DNA of 21,604 nucleotides from positions 1 through 21,604 of the forward strand of contig CAZOXM010000079.1 of the NCBI GenBank assembly GCA_964583825.1, read 5' to 3'. This DNA is from GCA-1730015 sp964583825 (GTDB lineage Bacteria; Pseudomonadota; Gammaproteobacteria; Granulosicoccales; Granulosicoccaceae). The position numbers were made by a program, and so were the translations under genes. Below the pieces are notes generated by a model that was given only the letters and a program-made list of their open reading frames with translations, was not told the DNA's origin and did not search any database. Shown one piece after another: positions 1-6,624 of the stretch; position 1 is the first letter of the stretch, and every line of letters starts with the position of its first letter.

Positions 1-777
1 GAGCCACGACCTGTCATTTTCGTTGGCGCAGCCAGCCGAGGAAATGCAAATCCGGAGTGGGCAATTGTTGGCGAGTTGTCTAAAAAGGGCACTGTCTACG
101 AGTTTCGATATACGGCTGGTGCCTACAAGCTTCCCGGCGTTGCTCCGTTTCCCGGGTTACCGGAGTTGGATCAGGTCTATCAGATGGAAGATCTTTTCCC
201 AATCTTTAAAAATCGATTGCTCAGCGAGAGACGACCTGAATACAAACAATGGTTGTCGTGGGGAGGATTTGACGACGGTGATACGCCGGACCCGATTTCG
301 GTTCTCGCCACCCTCGGGAGTCGCCGGACTGCGGATTCACTTGAGCTCTTTACAGGGCCTCTGAAAACCCCGAATGGCGATTGCACTGCACAGTTCTTTT
401 TGCATGGTGTACGACACCACGTAACCTCAGAAATGCTGAAGGTTTTACATTCGGGTGACAGACTCGTGCTGCGCAATGAAGACGATAATCCACATGACCA
501 GCTGGCGGTTGCCGTGGACAATGGTGAACAACAGTGCCTTGGGTATGTGCCAAAGTTTTTAACAAAAGACATTCGATACCTCTCAGAGAACTGCCCCGAT
601 CAGCTGGAAGTTACCATTAAGCGGGCTAACATCGACGCGCCCTCGCACTATCAGATTCTTTGTCAATTGCATTCATGTTGGCCGGTTGGATTTTCGCCGT
701 GTAGTGACGATGATTTTAAGCCCATCGCTCGTGACGACTCTAACGAAAATTCATCATACGAAAAAGAAGCGTTGTAG
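1..777 (+). CDS. HIRAN-domain protein, 5' end outside window
   Basis: The reading frame is open from the first base, and its first residues (PVIFVG, then VYEFRYTAGAY) already match the usual N-terminal part of HIRAN-containing proteins, so the real start lies upstream; the in-frame TTG at 76 is not the start. The N-terminal half carries FPGLPELDQVY, LFPIFKNRLLS and RPEYKQWLSW, typical of this family. The HIRAN domain covers about codons 132-220, with GVRHH (136-140), the GDRLVLRNEDDNPHD stretch and LGYVP (180-184). HIRAN domains bind DNA ends or single-stranded DNA 3' ends in HLTF-type repair proteins; bacterial stand-alone versions are poorly characterised and often sit near helicases, nucleases and mobile genes. 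Family membership is clear; the cellular role is unknown. The neighbours downstream are gene fragments, which suggests an unstable accessory region. Confidence 0.82.
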   Translation, partial: EPRPVIFVGAASRGNANPEWAIVGELSKKGTVYEFRYTAGAYKLPGVAPFPGLPELDQVYQMEDLFPIFKNRLLSERRPEYKQWLSWGGFDDGDTPDPISVLATLGSRRTADSLELFTGPLKTPNGDCTAQFFLHGVRHHVTSEMLKVLHSGDRLVLRNEDDNPHDQLAVAVDNGEQQCLGYVPKFLTKDIRYLSENCPDQLEVTIKRANIDAPSHYQILCQLHSCWPVGFSPCSDDDFKPIARDDSNENSSYEKEAL

Positions 778-785
778 GATTTTTC

Positions 786-1121
786 GTTTCTAATATATAC
801 CTGTCCAAAGTCTTACTGTCGGCAAAAATGGCAGCGGCGGTTGATAGTAAGGAAGACTACATCCATGCCCGGGGACAGGACGACGTGTTTTACCGCAAAG
901 TCATTATCGACTTTCTGACAAAGTACGGCAGCGCGAGCCGCAGCGATCTGAATAAGCTACTCTGGAATAAGCTGAGTGATTCTCTCGAAGATGGTCAAAA
1001 GGATACGAAGATTGGAAATCTACTGACAAGGATGCGGTCGGCCGGGACAATTGTGAATGATGGTTCAAGACGATCTCCAAGCTGGAAATTGAAGAATATT
1101 CGAAGAAATACTGAGGAATAA
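786..1121 (+). pseudogene. C-terminal remnant of AlbA_2/Schlafen-type ATP-binding protein
   Basis: The translated segment matches the C-terminal winged-helix tail of bacterial AlbA_2 (Schlafen-like, divergent AAA) proteins: SAKMAAAVDSKEDYI, then RGQDDVFYRKVIIDFL, KYGSASRSDLNKLL, LSDSLEDGQKDTKIGNLL and NDGSRRSPSWKL, in family order. The similarity runs upstream of the first ATG (828) through about NIYLS (near 792), in frame with the end of the HIRAN gene region, but the AlbA_2 nucleotide-binding domain that should precede it is absent. The piece therefore looks like the 3' end of a larger gene whose 5' part was replaced at a junction around 780-790. A 97-residue product from ATG 828 could still be made as a small winged-helix protein, but no clear ribosome site is seen. 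Family assignment is from remembered sequence patterns. Confidence 0.72.
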
Positions 1122-1162
1122 AGTCTCGTAAGCATCTGATAATTAAGTATTAAATATACTTT

Positions 1163-1181
1163 CGGTATTGGGCGGTATTGG
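1163..1181 (+). repeat. Short tandem repeat, two copies with 10-bp period
   Basis: CGGTATTGG occurs at 1163-1171 and again at 1173-1181 in an AT-rich gap between two gene fragments. One-turn spacing could suit a binding site, but the copy number is too low to claim one. Confidence 0.4.
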
Positions 1182-1216
1182 TGTTTGATGAATAGATCGA
1201 GTTGGTGTGAAATGGC

Positions 1217-1504
1217 ATGAGTTCAGTCTTGCGGATTCTTGCCTGCAATGGCGTCCGCCTAACGGCCTCCGTACTTGCCGGAGAGCTGGGGTTGCCATTG
1301 TTTCAGGTCAGGCTGGATGGCTTGTTAACTAAATTTATGGGGGAGAGCGCAGCTAAGCTCAGGCAGATATTTGATGCCACGCAGAGCGCGCGGGGTGTGT
1401 ACTTCTTTGATGAGTTCGATGCCATAGGTTCTGATCGCGGCTCAGCCGATGATGTGGGTGAAGTCCGGCGACTCCTGAACAGCTTCCTGCTTATGATGGA
1501 GTAG
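1217..1504 (+). pseudogene. AAA+ ATPase fragment with lost Walker A
   Basis: The 95-residue frame matches the middle of a stand-alone AAA ATPase family: TASVLAGELGLPLF, VRLDGLLTKFMGESAAKLRQIF, then Walker B GVYFFDEFDAIG, and DVGEVRRLLNSFLLMME. In intact members the segment before TASVLAGEL is a glycine-rich loop of GPPGxGKT type; here it reads LACNGVR, with the invariant Lys-Thr missing, as if about two codons were deleted and others changed. The frame stops just where sensor I (the ATN region) should begin, and the following bases show no continuation. Both ends are lost, so this is best called a decayed gene. It sits between the AlbA_2 remnant and an intact nuclease. The start at 1217 is only the first available ATG. 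Confidence 0.75.
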
Positions 1505-1607
1505 GCATCGTCCGCCACGGTGTGATAGAGCGACTCACAAAATTTGATCGATAGATAATTTGTCGTGCCCAGTTGATAAACTACGATTTTTCGCCGGTAC
1601 TCACCCA

Positions 1608-2636
1608 ATGTTAAAAATAGATCGCTCAAACCAGTCACTAAGCAAGCTGGCTACTCCCTCCTTTGCAGACTCGTCCATCACTGAAAGATACGACTTACAG
1701 GAATTTATAAAAAACTCACCGGATGAATTCTTCAGGGAAATCGGCGAAGAGCTTTTTCTGATCGGGACTGAGATCACGCCTTCAAAGAACGTTGCGGACC
1801 GCATTGATTTGCTAGCCGTAGATAAAAATGGGCAGGTTGTCGTCGTTGAGTTAAAACGCGGCAGTAACAAGTTGCAAATGCTGCAGGTGATTTCCTATGC
1901 GGGCATGATTTCTCACTGGACGGCAGAAGACGTACAAGGCCTGTTGAATCAGGAACAGCAGGACGAACTAAGCGACTTCATAGACTGCGACTCTGATCTG
2001 ATCAATGACACCCAGCGTGTCATACTGATTGCCGAAGGTTATGATTATGCGCTGTTGGCTGGAGCGCAGTGGCTATCTGAAAACTATGGGGTCGATATCA
2101 TCTGTTGTCGGGTCGCGATGGCGACAGATACATCGCAGCAGGCTGAGTACCTGACCTGTTCTGTTGTATACCCGGCCCGTGAATTGTTCGAGGAAGCGAA
2201 AGCACGGGGGCGGGGGCCAGGACGTTCACGTACAAATAGATGGGCAGACTGGGATACCGCGCTCGAGAATATCGAAAACGAATGGGTAGTGAAATTTTTT
2301 CGGACGGAGTTGGCAGCCGGTCGCGAAGACTACCTGAGAAAACGTGCTGTTCGGTTTCAATCCGCAGGCAGGCGCAGTTGGGGAGTACATGCGAGAAGGG
2401 AACACGCCTACGTTTGGCAGCATCGACGGTTCGAAAATGATGTTGACTATTGGCGACAGAGAATCTCATCCGCTGAATCTGTAGGTCCGGTGAAGGATGA
2501 TAAAAGTCTGCGGTTTAATCTTGTGACCCGGGAGGATTTTGAAGTGTTTCTCTTTTCGGTTGCTGAACTGGAAACAGTACATTGGCTGAAAAGTTCGGAT
2601 GAGTCCGGTGACACCTCTCATGACCAAGGCCGATAA
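1608..2636 (+). CDS. PD-(D/E)XK nuclease, DUF91/NucS-like
   Basis: This 342-residue protein has the PD-(D/E)XK signature near its N terminus: ITERYDLQEFI (24-34), then Asp67 in ADRIDLLAVD, and the ExK pair Glu81/Lys83 in VVELKRGSNKLQMLQVISYAG. These are the expected metal-binding and catalytic residues. The family relates to DUF91/NucS-type nucleases and restriction-like proteins; the exact substrate is unknown. The C-terminal half (GRRSWGVHARREHAYVWQHRRF, split by family convention into short blocks) looks complete. The ATG at 1608 is preferred over the upstream TTG at 1560 because MLKIDRSNQSL matches the family's usual beginning; no strong ribosome site precedes either. It is the only clearly intact gene in the 778-2636 accessory stretch. 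A protein-like frame continues beyond its TAA stop (see findings). Confidence 0.78.
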   Translation: MLKIDRSNQSLSKLATPSFADSSITERYDLQEFIKNSPDEFFREIGEELFLIGTEITPSKNVADRIDLLAVDKNGQVVVVELKRGSNKLQMLQVISYAGMISHWTAEDVQGLLNQEQQDELSDFIDCDSDLINDTQRVILIAEGYDYALLAGAQWLSENYGVDIICCRVAMATDTSQQAEYLTCSVVYPARELFEEAKARGRGPGRSRTNRWADWDTALENIENEWVVKFFRTELAAGREDYLRKRAVRFQSAGRRSWGVHARREHAYVWQHRRFENDVDYWRQRISSAESVGPVKDDKSLRFNLVTREDFEVFLFSVAELETVHWLKSSDESGDTSHDQGR

Positions 2637-2671
2637 CACCAGGATTCGGCTGACGGTTTGATTTCACGGGA

Positions 2672-2690
2672 TGTTGAAAAACTATTGCGC
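2672..2690 (+). repeat. Left 19-bp terminal inverted repeat
   Basis: TGTTGAAAAACTATTGCGC here is exactly the reverse complement of 6503-6521. A near-identical copy, with one mismatch in the 19 bases, forms the left end of the palindromic element at 18364. In all cases the TGTTGAAAAA side faces outward. A 19-base exact inverted match is not expected by chance in a window of this size. Confidence 0.65.
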
Positions 2691-2972
2691 CAGATCAATA
2701 TCCGCGGCATCGATACTGATGCTGCACTGCCGTTTCCTTGCGAGCAATTGAGGAGTGCCGCCCGTTGAGAATATTCTGGAAGCTGAGGACGAATATGGAA
2801 CGAGTGGGCAAGTCTCGACACAGGCCGTCGAGCGACCAAATAATGGCACTCCATTGTTCGGAAGGTAAGTGCTATGGAACCCGAACCGCGCTGATGAATA
2901 ATTATGCACAAGATCACAAAAACACCATTGGTTGCAGGGAGTGCGCTTGTGCACAAGGCAAGGTAGTTGCAG

Positions 2973-3007
2973 CCATTACGTTCCATTACAGTCGTTTGTT
3001 GTAATGG
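2973..3007 (+). promoter_or_regulatory. Candidate response-regulator operator: CCATTAC repeats
   Basis: CCATTAC occurs as a tandem pair at 2973-2979 and 2983-2989, exactly 10 bp apart, and the inverted form TGTAATGG follows at 3000-3007 (pairing with CCATTACA at 2983-2990). Tandem direct repeats one helical turn apart are the usual binding sites of OmpR/PhoB-family regulators, and such a regulator is encoded 1.5 kb downstream in the same cassette. TATAGT at 3012-3017 could be the -10. The regulatory role is inferred from pattern and position only. Confidence 0.45.
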
Positions 3008-3046
3008 CGGGTATAGTGCCATCTTCGTTGGCTGATCCGACAGTTG

Positions 3047-3053
3047 TAAGGAG
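3047..3053 (+). promoter_or_regulatory. Ribosome-binding site deciding a TTG start
   Basis: TAAGGAG lies 7 bases before TTG 3061. It fixes the start of the MipA-family gene at this TTG, which gives a clean signal peptide, rather than at the earlier in-frame starts near 2932. Confidence 0.7.
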
Positions 3054-3060
3054 TATTCCG

Positions 3061-3960
3061 TTGAATGCATATAATTCTCTGTGTGTTATCCGACAACTCT
3101 TCCCGCTACTCTGCGCCTTGTCACTATTTTTTGCTGCTGTTGCGGCGGCGGATGATTCGTGTGACTGTGTTTTGCCGCAGGCAACTGATGCGACACAACT
3201 GAAGACTGAGTGGACGATAGAGCTCTCCTATGCGACCTATCATACCCTCATGCCTATCGCGGGGTATCGGTACACACAAGAGTTTGCGGTTGACATACCC
3301 GAGCCGGGCAGCTCGATTTCGTATGACGGGTTTGCTGTACAGGGAAAGTTGCGCATTGGAAATTTCTTTATTGAAGTGGCCGATCGCGGCTTGTACGGAC
3401 CTATGTCTCAATCCAAACTGGGGTACTACGTCAGCGATGATGGAGGCCGACAGACATCTTTGCTGTATGGAAGCACGCATCCTTATTACAGACCGGGTCT
3501 GGCGAGTGGCTTTGAAAGTCTGGAAGCCAGAGAAGGTGATGAGGTAATTGGCATACGTCGCAGTTATCTGGGTGATGACTACCAGTTAGATGTCGAGCTC
3601 TTTAAAGATAATCGAGTAGACGCCGGGTTCAAGGGGGCGGCGCGGTATGAGCGGTACGGGCAGCTGGGCCGACTGGGGCTGGAGGGCAGTATTGGACTGA
3701 CGTTTCTGTCGAGTGACTATAACAACCACTATTTTGGCGTATCAGAGGCGGAATCAACCGATCTGATACCCGCGTATACTGCGGGTTCCGCACTGGAGGC
3801 TAATGCCGGCTTTCGTGCAATGTGGCCGGTAAAGCGCAACGTTTTTTTTGCAGTGAGTGGAGATTTTCTGCGACTGGCGGATAGTACCGCAACAAGCCCT
3901 CTCGTTGTCGGCAGAAATGCGCACAGAATACGCGCGGGTATTCACTGGATTTACCAGTAA
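3061..3960 (+). CDS. MipA/OmpV-family outer membrane protein
   Basis: The 299-residue product starts with a signal peptide (hydrophobic core about 13-27, likely cleavage after VAAA at residue 30). The body alternates polar and hydrophobic residues as in an outer-membrane beta barrel. The C-terminal part has the MipA/OmpV hallmarks: YFGVSEAES, then PAYTAGSALEANAGF, and the closing strand NAHRIRAGIHWIYQ. MipA in E. coli is linked to peptidoglycan enzymes; other members are outer-membrane proteins of uncertain function, often controlled by neighbouring two-component systems. The last residue is Gln rather than the usual terminal aromatic, and the N-terminal strands diverge from the family. It is the first gene of a four-gene run with a DUF3019-like protein, response regulator and kinase, which points to envelope sensing. 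The TTG start is supported by TAAGGAG. Confidence 0.75.
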   Translation: MNAYNSLCVIRQLFPLLCALSLFFAAVAAADDSCDCVLPQATDATQLKTEWTIELSYATYHTLMPIAGYRYTQEFAVDIPEPGSSISYDGFAVQGKLRIGNFFIEVADRGLYGPMSQSKLGYYVSDDGGRQTSLLYGSTHPYYRPGLASGFESLEAREGDEVIGIRRSYLGDDYQLDVELFKDNRVDAGFKGAARYERYGQLGRLGLEGSIGLTFLSSDYNNHYFGVSEAESTDLIPAYTAGSALEANAGFRAMWPVKRNVFFAVSGDFLRLADSTATSPLVVGRNAHRIRAGIHWIYQ

Positions 3961-3968
3961 CGTATCAC

Positions 3969-4457
3969 GTGGCTTATTCAGAGCGTTGGTTGGTGGTAAA
4001 GACGTGGCGGTTACGCCTGGTATTTGTTTGTACGATGGTAATCCCGTTGATTCCTGCACTACTTATCGCGTCTGCTCATGCCCAGGAAATGGTTGCCGAA
4101 CCCAGTCCATTGCCGCCGCGTTGGCCTGGTGGGGAGAGGCAGCGCAAAGTACACCTTAGCTGGAGCTCTCCGAGCGCTGGTAATTACTGCATTTATACCC
4201 GGAAAAAGGCTTTTCGTTCGTCCGGGTATGAAGGCATACGCCGGATTCAGTGCTGGGTCGGGACCAAAAAGGCTAATGCCATAGACGTTGTCAGTGAAGA
4301 GGGTGAGCATCACTATCTTCTTGTGCGCGCGCACGCTGACGGTCATATCCTCGCCCGCGATGTGGTGGAGTATATTTTTATTAACAGGCGCAGAGGGGTG
4401 AAGCGTACCATCGGGATATGCTGGCCCCGGATTCTGTGTAGTTGGTCGCGGGATTAG
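3969..4457 (+). CDS. Exported small protein, DUF3019-like
   Basis: The 162-residue product has a signal peptide (LRLVFVCTMVIPLIPALLIASAHA, cleavage likely after residue 38, shown here only as its boundary). The mature part has VHLSWSSPSAGNYCIY followed by IQCW, the arrangement of a W-(20-40)-C-LY and CW pair seen in DUF3019 proteins, and a basic patch NRRRGVKR near the end. From memory, DUF3019 genes often lie between mipA and an OmpR-family regulator plus kinase, which is exactly the setting here. The family's N-terminal cysteine segment seems missing and the last 20 residues do not look typical; a late frameshift is possible because another frame (AYHRDMLAP) is also open there. The start (GTG 3969, 8 bases after the previous stop) lacks a ribosome site, so translational coupling or a GTG at 3993 are alternatives. 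Confidence 0.5.
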   Translation: MAYSERWLVVKTWRLRLVFVCTMVIPLIPALLIASAHAQEMVAEPSPLPPRWPGGERQRKVHLSWSSPSAGNYCIYTRKKAFRSSGYEGIRRIQCWVGTKKANAIDVVSEEGEHHYLLVRAHADGHILARDVVEYIFINRRRGVKRTIGICWPRILCSWSRD

Positions 4458-4499
4458 CATCCTGCTGCTGGTAATGCGAACTTACAATTGACGTTTTTT

Positions 4500-4503
4500 G
4501 GAG
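4500..4503 (+). promoter_or_regulatory. Ribosome-binding site deciding the regulator start
   Basis: GGAG is 8 bases before ATG 4512 and favours that start over the in-frame TTG at 4488, whose extra residues do not belong to a receiver domain. Confidence 0.6.
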
Positions 4504-4511
4504 TAGTTGCT

Positions 4512-5189
4512 ATGTCCGTCGACATTTTATTGGCTGATGACGATCCACAAATTGCTGCGGATATCGGTGAGTTGCTGGAAAAGGAGGGGTATCTACTCAC
4601 CATCGCCGACAATGGCCTTGATGCACTCAGGATTATACAAGAAGACAAGCCTGATCTGGCGATCCTGGATGTTGATATGCCGGGCCTGAGCGGGCTGGAA
4701 GTGTGCCGTGCGGTGAGAAAGCACAGTGCAATGCCGCTAGTACTTTTAAGCGCTCTGAATTCTGAACACGACGGAAACGCGGGCTACGAGGCGCAGGCAA
4801 ACTGCTATATTACGAAAGGACCTTCGGCAGATTGGCAGCTAAAAAATCAGATCAAGCTTTTGCTGCAACCGGATGGTCAATTTAAGAATAGATATGTGTT
4901 GGGTAATACAGAGGTGTGTACCAGAACACAATCCGTGCATATAAACAGTGTCCAGGCTGACATCGATAGTGCCGAAAGGGCAACGCTACTGGCACTTATA
5001 CGTAAGCAGGGTGATCTGGCTTCTAAACAGGAGTTGTCTGTGGAGCTGTTGAACTGTGACTATGATTGTTCAAGTCGAGCACTTGACGGGCGTATCAGCA
5101 GGCTGAGAAAAGCACTGGTGTTCTACGGCAGCTCGTTAAAGATAGAAACCGTCAGAGGTGAAGGGTATCTCATATTCGCGGTAGAATAG
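4512..5189 (+). CDS. OmpR-family response regulator
   Basis: The 225-residue protein has a receiver domain (about 1-120) with the acidic triad Asp9/Asp10/Asp11, phospho-acceptor Asp53 in AILDVDMPG, the switch Ser80 (LVLLSA) and Lys102 (CYITKG). Residues about 130-225 form a winged-helix Trans_Reg_C domain ending RISRLRKAL then VRGEGYLI. All receiver residues needed for phosphorylation are present. The partner kinase starts 3 bases after its stop, so the two are almost certainly co-translated. The likely targets include the upstream MipA/DUF3019 genes, which have tandem CCATTAC sites in front of them. Its general type is RstA/PhoP-like, but I would not assign an orthologue. Confidence 0.9.
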   Translation: MSVDILLADDDPQIAADIGELLEKEGYLLTIADNGLDALRIIQEDKPDLAILDVDMPGLSGLEVCRAVRKHSAMPLVLLSALNSEHDGNAGYEAQANCYITKGPSADWQLKNQIKLLLQPDGQFKNRYVLGNTEVCTRTQSVHINSVQADIDSAERATLLALIRKQGDLASKQELSVELLNCDYDCSSRALDGRISRLRKALVFYGSSLKIETVRGEGYLIFAVE

Positions 5190-5192
5190 CGC

Positions 5193-6461
5193 ATGTCCAG
5201 AATCTTACTACCACTTGTTCTGGTGGTTGTCGTCGTCGTGTTTCTGGGGTCTGTTGCGTTAACCTTGCTGCTGAATCGACAAAGCTGCGACGAGTCAGGC
5301 TGCCTGGACGAGTATCAACAAATCGTAGTAAAGCTGGTGGATACACTGGCCACTTCGGAGCTTCGAAGTGAGTTTATCAAGCACTGGAATAGGCAGCCGT
5401 ATGGAGTGCAGCTGTCTCATGATTTCGTCGATGAGTTGAATGCGGAGGAGCCTGATGAGCGTTTGGTCAGCAATTACGACCCCAAAGATTCTGCAAGCGC
5501 GATTGTTTTCGCATATGGGCCGGAATATCGCAGCTTTGCAGTTTTTAAAAACATAGCGATTGACAATCACAGTACACAACGATGGTCTGCGTTAACGGGT
5601 CTTTTTTACACCTTGCTTATCGGTGCTTTATTCTTATGGGCGTTTCCACTTGTTCGGCGGTTGTATGCTTTGAGAACGGCCGCAACAAGGATCTCGCAGG
5701 GTGATCTCGGCGCGCGAATTGAACCTTCTCGCTTTTCCTACATTGGCGAAATTGAAGCAGACTTTAACCGTATGGCTAATCAGATTCAGAATCTGGTGGC
5801 TGACAACAGGCTCCTCAGTTCCGCTGTGAGTCACGATTTGCGCACCCCGTTAACGCGAATCGGTACCGGGGTAGCTCTGCTCGTGCAAGAAAATGGATTG
5901 CCGGAAACCGGCAGGGTAGCGGGTATTCGTCGGGACCTAAGCTATATGGAGGATTTGGTTCACGCGATGCTCGAACTGTCACAAATCGATGCGCAAGATA
6001 TCGCTGCAAATTTTGAAACGGTTGATCTGGTGGCAATCGTCCGTCAGTGCTTAACGGTCTCTACGGAAGAGAAGGAAATTCGGCTGGTCTGCACGGAGAC
6101 TCCGTTGTGTGTGGCAGGAAACGAATTTTACCTGAGGCGTGTTGTCTACAATCTGCTGGAGAACGCCGGCCGGTATGCGGCGTATATCATTGAAGTCAAC
6201 ATTGTCCGTGAGGGACATAATGTCCGGCTGAGCGTACACGACGACGGGCCGGGAGTACCGGTTGAGTGTCAGCAGCGGATATTAAAACCTTTTGAGCGAG
6301 ATAAAAGCCACTTGGATAATACCGATGGCGAAGCTGATGGCTTTGGTTTAGGTCTCACTTTTGTTGAGAAAATAACCCGTTATCACAATGGATCAGTGTC
6401 GGTTGGTCGTTCGTCGAGCCTTGGCGGGGCAAGCTTTACGGTGACTCTGCCCGGGGTATGA
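5193..6461 (+). CDS. Membrane sensor histidine kinase, partner of adjacent regulator
   Basis: The 422-residue kinase has two membrane segments (about 5-27 and 131-153) around a roughly 100-residue periplasmic sensor, then a HAMP linker. The dimerisation/phosphorylation box SHDLRTPLTRI places the phospho-accepting histidine at residue 214. The ATPase domain has the N box (NLLENAGRYA, Asn320/Asn324), G1 (DDGPGVP, 350-356), F box (PFERDK) and G2 (GFGLGL, 383-388). Everything needed for autophosphorylation is intact. The layout is that of RstB/PhoQ-like kinases; the periplasmic sensor contains two cysteines close to the membrane (Cys32 and Cys37) that could form a disulfide. The signal sensed is unknown, though the company of two exported proteins suggests an envelope cue. 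Confidence 0.92.
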   Translation: MSRILLPLVLVVVVVVFLGSVALTLLLNRQSCDESGCLDEYQQIVVKLVDTLATSELRSEFIKHWNRQPYGVQLSHDFVDELNAEEPDERLVSNYDPKDSASAIVFAYGPEYRSFAVFKNIAIDNHSTQRWSALTGLFYTLLIGALFLWAFPLVRRLYALRTAATRISQGDLGARIEPSRFSYIGEIEADFNRMANQIQNLVADNRLLSSAVSHDLRTPLTRIGTGVALLVQENGLPETGRVAGIRRDLSYMEDLVHAMLELSQIDAQDIAANFETVDLVAIVRQCLTVSTEEKEIRLVCTETPLCVAGNEFYLRRVVYNLLENAGRYAAYIIEVNIVREGHNVRLSVHDDGPGVPVECQQRILKPFERDKSHLDNTDGEADGFGLGLTFVEKITRYHNGSVSVGRSSSLGGASFTVTLPGV

Positions 6462-6502
6462 TTCGTGGAAAACCTCTCCATTCCAGGTCGCTACACCACA
6501 TA

Positions 6503-6521
6503 GCGCAATAGTTTTTCAACA
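6503..6521 (-). repeat. Right 19-bp terminal inverted repeat
   Basis: GCGCAATAGTTTTTCAACA is the exact reverse complement of 2672-2690. It lies 41 bases after the kinase stop. Reading inward, both this copy and the element at 18364 continue with TA after GCGC. No target-site duplication is evident in the bases flanking the two ends (cggga on the left, ctctg on the right). Confidence 0.65.
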
Positions 6522-6624
6522 CTCTGTTAGTACACTGGTTGTCGCGACCGCTCCTGCGCCGCGATGCGGATTTTGTGAAGCGGAAGAGTAGAATGGGGTC
6601 AGACAACCACCACCCGGCTCTCCA

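Larger units (their letters stand above)
2637..3060. other. Intergenic region with element end and candidate operator
   Basis: No gene is called in these 424 bases. They hold the left 19-bp terminal repeat (2672-2690), two short protein-like frames of unknown meaning (2637-2765 and 2755-2868), a perfect 12-bp palindrome CTTGTGCACAAG at 2946-2957, repeated CCATTAC sites at 2973-3007, a TATAGT candidate -10 at 3012-3017 and a strong ribosome site for the next gene. Confidence 0.6.

Noticed and set aside
1560..1607. Upstream TTG extension of the nuclease
   Set aside because: The added 16 residues do not match the family, while ATG 1608 does.
2618..3070. 150-codon minus-strand frame across the left terminal repeat
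   Set aside because: No protein pattern; it overlaps the candidate promoter and signal peptide of the MipA-family gene.
6590..6606. GGGGTCAGAC, a half of the well-known GGGGTCAGACCCC REP-like palindrome
   Set aside because: Only one half is present and no second arm follows, so no REP element is claimed.
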